Shown here piece by piece: positions 58,130 through 64,000 of a DNA stretch of 64,000 nucleotides. The notes under the pieces are model-generated. The model was given only the letters and a program-made list of their open reading frames with translations, did not search any database and was not told where the DNA came from. The first letter of the stretch is position 1. Every line of letters begins with the position of its first letter. The position numbers were made by a program, and so were the translations under genes. Source of the stretch: Neisseria subflava (GTDB taxonomy: Bacteria; Pseudomonadota; Gammaproteobacteria; Burkholderiales; Neisseriaceae); NCBI RefSeq assembly GCF_003044935.1, contig NZ_POXP01000001.1, positions 620,001 to 684,000 of the forward strand, given 5' to 3'.

Positions 58130-59218
58130 ATGCAACTCTTCCCTGCCCTAGAACAACGCTATTCCCACGAACACCAGTCTGCAGGCGAGGCTCAACGTCT
58201 GGCTCAAGAAATCGCTTTTGCACCGATTGTGTTCCAAGTTTCCCGCCTGATGGTGAAATTTGGCATTCTGGACTTGCTGAACGACCATCCAGACGGCCTC
58301 ACTCAAGCCGAAATCGCAGAAAAAGCGCAAATCAGCAACTACGCGGCACAAGTCCTGCTGGAAGCTTCACTGTCTATCGGCACTGTCTTGACTCGCGACA
58401 ACCGCTATTTCATCAGCAAGGCCGGTTGGTTTGTCCTCAAAGACAAAATGGCCCGCGTCAACATGGATTTCACGCAGGAAATCTGCTACCAAGGCATGTT
58501 TGATTTGGAGAAAACCCTGCAAACCGGCAAGCCCGAAGGCCTGAAAGTATTCGGCGACTGGCCGACCATTTACGAAGGCTTGTCTTCATTGCCAAGCATC
58601 GCGCAGGAAAAATGGTTTGCATTCGACCATTATTATTCCGATAACTCCTTCGCCGAAGCACTGAACACCGTGTTCGCCAAACCGGTTAAAAAACTGCTCG
58701 ATGTCGGCGGCAATACCGGCCGCTGGGCGGAGCAATGCGTCAACCACAATGCCGAAGTCGAAGTAACCATCATGGATCTGCCGCAACAAATCGGCTTGAT
58801 GCGTGAAGCGACCAAAGGCAAAAACGGTGCGGACCGTATCCACGCCCATCCGGCCAACCTGCTTGATCCTGAGATTCCGTTCCCAACCGGTTTTGACGCG
58901 ATTTGGATGAGCCAATTCCTAGACTGTTTTACCGAAGAACAAGCCACCAGCATTCTTCAACGCGCCGCTGCTTCTATGAGCGAAAACACCAGCCTCTACA
59001 TTATGGAGCCTTTCTGGGACAGACAACGCTACGAAACCGCCGCCTACTGCCTGACCATGACCAGCCTGTATTTCACTGCCATGGCCAACGGCAACAGCAA
59101 AATCTTCCACTCTGAAGACCTGATCCGTTGCGTTGGAAAAGCCGGATTGAAAGTAGCGGAAATTTCAGACGGCATCGGCCGCGGCCACAGCATCTTGCGC
59201 TGCGTTAAGGCTGTCTGA
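58130..59218 (+). CDS. SAM-dependent methyltransferase (ApeB-like)
   Basis: 362 residues. Winged-helix dimerisation part at the N-terminus (LDLLNDHPDGLTQAEIAEKAQIS), then the SAM domain with LLDVGGNTGRWAEQ near residue 190 and IMDLPQQIGLMRE. It belongs to the class I O-methyltransferase type. In aryl-polyene loci a methyltransferase of this kind is thought to methylate the aryl head. Its own stop is AAGGCTGTCTGA, a degenerate DUS. Confidence 0.85.
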   Translation: MQLFPALEQRYSHEHQSAGEAQRLAQEIAFAPIVFQVSRLMVKFGILDLLNDHPDGLTQAEIAEKAQISNYAAQVLLEASLSIGTVLTRDNRYFISKAGWFVLKDKMARVNMDFTQEICYQGMFDLEKTLQTGKPEGLKVFGDWPTIYEGLSSLPSIAQEKWFAFDHYYSDNSFAEALNTVFAKPVKKLLDVGGNTGRWAEQCVNHNAEVEVTIMDLPQQIGLMREATKGKNGADRIHAHPANLLDPEIPFPTGFDAIWMSQFLDCFTEEQATSILQRAAASMSENTSLYIMEPFWDRQRYETAAYCLTMTSLYFTAMANGNSKIFHSEDLIRCVGKAGLKVAEISDGIGRGHSILRCVKAV

Positions 59219-59243
59219 ACATCATCTTTTAAATCCTAAAAAG

Positions 59244-59284
59244 AAACCGACTCCAACAGCCATTTTGGCTATCGGGGTCGGTTT
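59244..59284. terminator. Non-DUS terminator, right border of APE-like locus
   Basis: AAACCGACTCC and GGGGTCGGTTT form the outer stem and GCCA/TGGC the inner part, followed by a T-rich run; between the convergent methyltransferase and cytochrome genes. Confidence 0.7.
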
Positions 59285-59308
59285 GTTTTAGGTATCAGCC
59301 TTAATGCA

Positions 59309-59965
59309 TCAGCCGCGCAACATCCATACTGCGTACACTAACGCAATCGCCACCACCAAAGCGGCAAGCAGTTGTCCCACTCTGGCCAACTTAGGCTGCT
59401 TGGCATCGATGGTTTTAAAGCCGCTCATCATCGGCGTAATCAAATCCTGTTTTTTCACAAAGCGATACAGCAAAACAGCCGCGATATGTACGCCCGCCAA
59501 AACAGCTAAAGCATTAAAGAAATTGACATGGATTTTTCGCGCCAGCGTACCGGCGTGTTCGCTGACCAAATGATTCAAAAAGCCGGAATTGGTAAACGTA
59601 TTTTCATCAGCGGCAAATAAGCCTGTGGCCGTCTGAAAAACCAAGGCAGCCAATAAAGCGATGACCATCAGCGCGCCCAAAGGATTGTGGCCGACCAATT
59701 CGTTTTCAGACATTTGGCCTTGCGTGTAGCGGCGGATTTCGGAAAACGGACGCACAAATTGGCTGAATTTTGCCGTATCGCTGCCCCATATCCCCCAGCA
59801 CAAGCGGAAAACCACCAACGCCAGCATCAACAAGCCGCCGCGCAAGTGCCATACCAGCATATCGCCGCCTTGGGTTGCGCTGTACCACATAAATCCCATT
59901 AATAACACCAAGAGCCAATGGAACAGGCGCGTAGGTGCGTCCCAAACTTTTATTTTTTGCTTCAT
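59309..59965 (-). CDS. Cytochrome b561-family protein
   Basis: 218 residues with four to five membrane helices and conserved His for haem: FHWLLVLLMGFMWY, WHLRGGLLMLALVVFRLCWG, GHNPLGALMVIALLAALVFQTATG and VHIAAVLLYRF. This is the bacterial b561 / Ni-Fe hydrogenase b-type family that carries electrons across the inner membrane. Usually paired with a cytochrome c; none is adjacent. An internal DUS encodes VFQTAT. Confidence 0.85.
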   Translation of the reverse strand: MKQKIKVWDAPTRLFHWLLVLLMGFMWYSATQGGDMLVWHLRGGLLMLALVVFRLCWGIWGSDTAKFSQFVRPFSEIRRYTQGQMSENELVGHNPLGALMVIALLAALVFQTATGLFAADENTFTNSGFLNHLVSEHAGTLARKIHVNFFNALAVLAGVHIAAVLLYRFVKKQDLITPMMSGFKTIDAKQPKLARVGQLLAALVVAIALVYAVWMLRG

Positions 59966-60018
59966 TACCTTTTACTTTCTGATTTAAAATTAAATTTCTT
60001 ATCTTGGAAGGTTACGCC

Positions 60019-60900
60019 ATGCAGCCCATCTACACGCTTCCCGAATCGCTTCAAGCTTTTCAGACGGCCTTAGCATTTCCCGACGTATTCCGCCCCCGCG
60101 CCCAAAAATCACACAAAGGCACATACGGCACGCTTGCCATTATCGGCGGCGCAACGGGAATGAGCGGCGCGGTGGTTCTGGCAGCCACAGCCGCGATGTA
60201 TCAAGGATGCGGCAAGGTTTGGGCAGGTTTCAACCAAGCCACTCTGCCTTTTGCCATTATTCCGGAACGCCCTGAAATCATGCTCGCCACTGCGGCCCAA
60301 CTGATGGAGCGCAACGATGTCAGCGCGCGGGTAATCGGCTGCGGCTTTGGCTTGGACGGATTATCAGAGCAGCTTCTGCTCCAAATCCTGTCGACACACC
60401 ATGACCAGCCTTTATTGCTCGATGCAGATGCTTTGACACTGCTCGCCCGTTCTTCCGAATTGGCCGAACGCCTCAAATCGTACAAACATATCGTCCTGAC
60501 ACCTCATCCGGCAGAAGCTGCACGCCTACTCGGTACCGATACCCAATCAGTTCAAGTCGACAGACGAAAAGCCGTAACCGAAATCAGCCAAAAATATGGC
60601 GCGACTGTCGTATTGAAAGGCCATCATACATTGGTGGCCACGGCAGACGGCATAGTCTATACCAACACCAGCGGCAATGCCGGTTTGGCCACCGCCGGCA
60701 GCGGCGATGTCTTGAGCGGCATTATCGGCAGCCTGCTGGCACAAGGCATTCCAGTATTCCAAGCCGCCTGCGCAGGCGTATGGCTGCACGGAGCGGCAGC
60801 CGATGTCATCAAACACAGCAGCCAAATCGAAACCGGTATGCTCGCCGGAGAAATCGCACCTGCCGCCCGATGGCTGCGCAATATTTTATCAAAAGAGTAA
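60019..60900 (+). CDS. nnrD: ADP-dependent NAD(P)H-hydrate dehydratase NnrD
   Basis: 293 residues from the ATG at 60019, with GGAAGG upstream; a TTG five codons earlier is less likely. Ribokinase-like with [41 protein letters not shown] and [22 protein letters not shown] (catalytic Asp in GSGDVL). Repairs hydrated NAD(P)H. The epimerase NnrE is often fused upstream; here the dehydratase stands alone. A DUS inside the N-terminus encodes AFQTALAF. Confidence 0.93.
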   Translation: MQPIYTLPESLQAFQTALAFPDVFRPRAQKSHKGTYGTLAIIGGATGMSGAVVLAATAAMYQGCGKVWAGFNQATLPFAIIPERPEIMLATAAQLMERNDVSARVIGCGFGLDGLSEQLLLQILSTHHDQPLLLDADALTLLARSSELAERLKSYKHIVLTPHPAEAARLLGTDTQSVQVDRRKAVTEISQKYGATVVLKGHHTLVATADGIVYTNTSGNAGLATAGSGDVLSGIIGSLLAQGIPVFQAACAGVWLHGAAADVIKHSSQIETGMLAGEIAPAARWLRNILSKE

Positions 60901-60927
60901 TACTGTCTATATCATAAATACAAATTG

Positions 60928-60967
60928 CAGGCCGTCTGAAAATCAATCTCTATTTTCAGACGGCCTG
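60928..60967 (+). terminator. DUS hairpin after nnrD
   Basis: CAGGCCGTCTGAAAAT and ATTTTCAGACGGCCTG-type arms with a loop of about eight bases. Confidence 0.75.
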
Positions 60968-61017
60968 GTTTATTTTTAAGTCATTTTGCAAATTAAGGTT
61001 AAGGCGTGTATCCTTGA

Positions 61018-61998
<981 letters not shown>

Positions 61999-62012
61999 AC
62001 GTCTTTAATCAT

Positions 62013-62047
62013 AAGGCCGTCTGAACAGATTCCGTTCAGACGGCCTT
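62013..62047. terminator. Bidirectional DUS terminator
   Basis: AAGGCCGTCTGAAC and GTTCAGACGGCCTT with a loop of about seven bases, between convergent ASBT-type and yceI genes. Confidence 0.8.
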
Positions 62048-62067
62048 TATTTTGAAATCAAGCAGGA

Positions 62068-62631
62068 TTATTGTTTTACTGCTTCGATTTGGATATTGAT
62101 GTTAACTTTTTTGCTCATACCGGCACTTACCAAATAATCCAAGCCCCATTTGGTACGGTCGATGGTGGTGCTGAAGTCGCCGCCGCACGCTTCTGCTTTT
62201 GCCATCGGGCTTTGGTAGCAGTTGAATTTGTCGGCTTTGAGTTTTACCGGCGCAGTTTTGCCGTTCATGGTCAGATTGCCGTCAACGGAAAGCAGTTTTT
62301 TGCCGTTGAAATTGAATTTGGTGGATACAAAACGGATTTCAGGGTATTTGTCTGCATTGAAAATATCGGCAGATTTCAAATGTTGAGTAAAGCGATCTGA
62401 ACCGGTTTGCAGTTTGGACAAAGGCAATACGATATCGACTGAGCCTTGGCGTTTGGCACGATCAAATTCCAAATTGCCGGTCAAACCATAAATACCGCCG
62501 ACGTTGGTGCTGGTGTTGAAATGGTCGATGGCAAAGCGGGCATTGGCATGAAATTCGTCCACTTTATAAACAGCGGCAGACGCAGCAGAAGCCAACATGG
62601 CCGAACACAATGCAAACATGATTTTTTTCAT
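62068..62631 (-). CDS. YceI-family periplasmic lipid-binding protein
   Basis: 187 residues with a cleavable signal (MKKIMFALCSAMLASAASA) and the lipocalin-like YceI barrel: YKVDEFHANARFAIDHFNTSTNVGGIYGLTGNLEFD, RFTQHLKSADIFNADKYPEIRFVST and TIDRTKWGLDYLVSAGMSKKVNINIQIEAVKQ. YceI proteins bind polyisoprenoids or related lipids in the periplasm. Usually linked to cytochrome b561 genes; here one lies 2 kb away. Confidence 0.9.
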   Translation of the reverse strand: MKKIMFALCSAMLASAASAAVYKVDEFHANARFAIDHFNTSTNVGGIYGLTGNLEFDRAKRQGSVDIVLPLSKLQTGSDRFTQHLKSADIFNADKYPEIRFVSTKFNFNGKKLLSVDGNLTMNGKTAPVKLKADKFNCYQSPMAKAEACGGDFSTTIDRTKWGLDYLVSAGMSKKVNINIQIEAVKQ

Positions 62632-62822
62632 CGTCTTATCCTTAGAAATGTGAGAAGTTCCCTATCATATCACTTTTTGATGCCAACATCTTTTGCAAAT
62701 GAGAAAGACAACGTTTCATCCTAAGAAAACTTCAGGCCATCCGAAGAAGTGAGCAGCAAATTCAGGTGAAGCAAATACAGTTTAGTTTTATTACAAAATA
62801 GCGTGCTTCATCGCTCGTAATT

Positions 62823-62835
62823 GGTATAAAATACC
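62823..62835 (+). promoter_or_regulatory. Palindrome over possible ilvD -10
   Basis: GGTATAAAATACC, a perfect 13-bp palindrome containing TATAAA, 75 bp before ilvD. Could be the -10 region with an overlapping operator. Confidence 0.35.
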
Positions 62836-62909
62836 GAGTTATTTCTACAACGGGCCGCCAACCAACCAGCCTATTTCAGACGGCCTCAGCATAAAACAAA
62901 GGAACAAAA

Positions 62910-64000
62910 ATGCCTGAATACCGCTCCAAAACCTCTACCCACGGCCGCAATATGGCAGGCGCGCGCGCATTGTGGCGTGCAACCGGCGTCATGGAAACCG
63001 ACTTCGGCAAACCGATTATCGCCATTGCCAACTCCTTCACCCAATTCGTCCCAGGCCATGTGCACCTGCACAACATGGGTCAACTGGTTGCCCGTGAAAT
63101 CGAAAAAGCCGGCGGCATTGCCAAAGAATTCAACACCATCGCCATTGACGACGGTATCGCCATGGGCCACAGCGGTATGCTCTACTCCCTGCCCAGCCGC
63201 GACCTGATTGCCGACTCCATCGAATACATGGTCAACGCCCACTGCGCCGACGCGCTGGTGTGCATTTCCAACTGCGACAAAATCACCCCGGGCATGCTGA
63301 TTGCCGCCATGCGCCTGAACATTCCGACCATCTTCGTTTCCGGCGGCCCGATGGAAGCCGGTAAAGTTATCGGCGTGGCCAATATTCAGCCCGAACGCCG
63401 TTTGGACTTGATTGACGCCATGATCGAATCGGCAGACGACAATATCAGCGACAAACAAGTCGAAGAAGTCGAACAAAACGCCTGCCCGACTTGCGGCTCC
63501 TGCTCCGGCATGTTTACCGCCAACTCCATGAACTGTCTGACCGAAGCACTCGGCCTTTCCCTGCCGGGCAACGGTTCATACTTGGCGACCCACGCAGGCC
63601 GCAAAGAATTGTTCCTCGAAGCCGGCCGCATGATTGTCGAAATCACCAAACGCTACTACGAGCAGGACGACGAAACCGTATTGCCGCGCAGCATTGCCAC
63701 TAAAAAAGCGTTTGAAAACGCCATGACCATGGACATCGCCATGGGCGGCTCTACCAATACCATTTTGCACCTGTTGGCCGTTGCCAACGAAGCCGGTGTC
63801 GATTTCAAAATGGCCGACATCGACCGCCTGAGTCGCGTTGTACCTTGTATCTGCAAAACCGCGCCAAACAACCACGATTACTACATGGAAGACGTGCATC
63901 GCGCCGGCGGTATCTTCGCCATCCTGAAAGAATTGGACAAAGCAGGCAAACTGCACACCGACGTGTACACCATTCACGCGCCGACCCTGAAAGACGCGAT
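62910..64000 (+). CDS. ilvD: Dihydroxy-acid dehydratase (partial, 3' end cut)
   Basis: At least 363 codons from the ATG at 62910 behind AAAGGAAC; the window ends within the gene (normal length about 615). IlvD blocks [71 protein letters not shown] and the cluster cysteines in [20 protein letters not shown] [4Fe-4S]/[2Fe-2S] enzyme of branched-chain amino-acid synthesis that depends on the isc system encoded earlier in this window. Confidence 0.96.
   Translation, partial: MPEYRSKTSTHGRNMAGARALWRATGVMETDFGKPIIAIANSFTQFVPGHVHLHNMGQLVAREIEKAGGIAKEFNTIAIDDGIAMGHSGMLYSLPSRDLIADSIEYMVNAHCADALVCISNCDKITPGMLIAAMRLNIPTIFVSGGPMEAGKVIGVANIQPERRLDLIDAMIESADDNISDKQVEEVEQNACPTCGSCSGMFTANSMNCLTEALGLSLPGNGSYLATHAGRKELFLEAGRMIVEITKRYYEQDDETVLPRSIATKKAFENAMTMDIAMGGSTNTILHLLAVANEAGVDFKMADIDRLSRVVPCICKTAPNNHDYYMEDVHRAGGIFAILKELDKAGKLHTDVYTIHAPTLKDA

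Overview
The window comes from a Neisseria chromosome, most likely a commensal of the N. subflava / N. flavescens type. The strongest evidence is the dense scatter of the 12-mer AGGCCGTCTGAA (the AG-DUS uptake-sequence dialect), mostly as inverted pairs behind genes and also inside genes. The proteins fit this: a close relative of the meningococcal ASBT transporter, FolE2 as the GTP cyclohydrolase, ComL/BamD, and a neisserial-style isc locus. I see no rRNA, phage, insertion sequence or CRISPR array. Base composition and gene density look like core chromosome almost throughout.

Layout. 1-8.4 kb: a partial AraC regulator divergent from a CMD/AhpD-like protein, a rhodanese, a cupin, then surE-nlpD, a PLD-family lipoprotein, an NlpC/P60 lipoprotein, hemF and htpX. 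8.4-20.1 kb: hpnC, miaA-tadA (TadA carries a TfoX-C-like N-terminal domain), bioB, an adenine-deaminase-type enzyme, fpr, a META-domain lipoprotein, a Cys/Met-metabolism PLP enzyme, folE2, dsbD and lldD. 20.4-24.6 kb: iron-sulfur locus iscR-iscS-[42-aa acidic protein]-iscU-[decayed HhH gene]-iscA, then antisense arfA, then hscB. hscA and fdx are not present. 24.6-30.1 kb (minus strand): TPR protein-lolB-ispE-three tandem tRNA-Gln-prs-rplY. 30.2-45.5 kb: nudL-type hydrolase, cysG, aroA, recA, an S-formylglutathione hydrolase, proS, pflB-pflA with an upstream FNR-type site, hisZ-purA, bamD. 45.5-50.2 kb: rluD-pgeF, lptE-holA, a small membrane protein and an RDD protein.

50.3-59.2 kb is the main accessory feature: a two-stranded aryl-polyene (APE)-like type II fatty-acid/polyketide locus. 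The minus operon has a dehydratase, ketoreductase and ketosynthase. The plus arm has a truncated ketosynthase-like (CLF-type) protein, a PlsC-type acyltransferase, two acyl carrier proteins, a COG4648-like membrane protein, an unrelated-looking lipoprotein, a fused AMP ligase-dehydratase and a methyltransferase. The polyene-building enzymes are present, but no glycosyltransferase, carrier lipoprotein or MMPL exporter is seen. It is a good candidate for the yellow pigment of these commensals. 59.3-64 kb returns to core genes: cytochrome b561, nnrD, the ASBT-type symporter, yceI and the start of ilvD.

Regulation visible in the sequence: a near-consensus type 1 IscR box over the iscR promoter; an FNR-like site upstream of pflB; an intrinsic terminator inside the arfA coding region that would make a non-stop mRNA; and DUS hairpins as the standard terminator. 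bamD and rluD are divergent and share their start codons.
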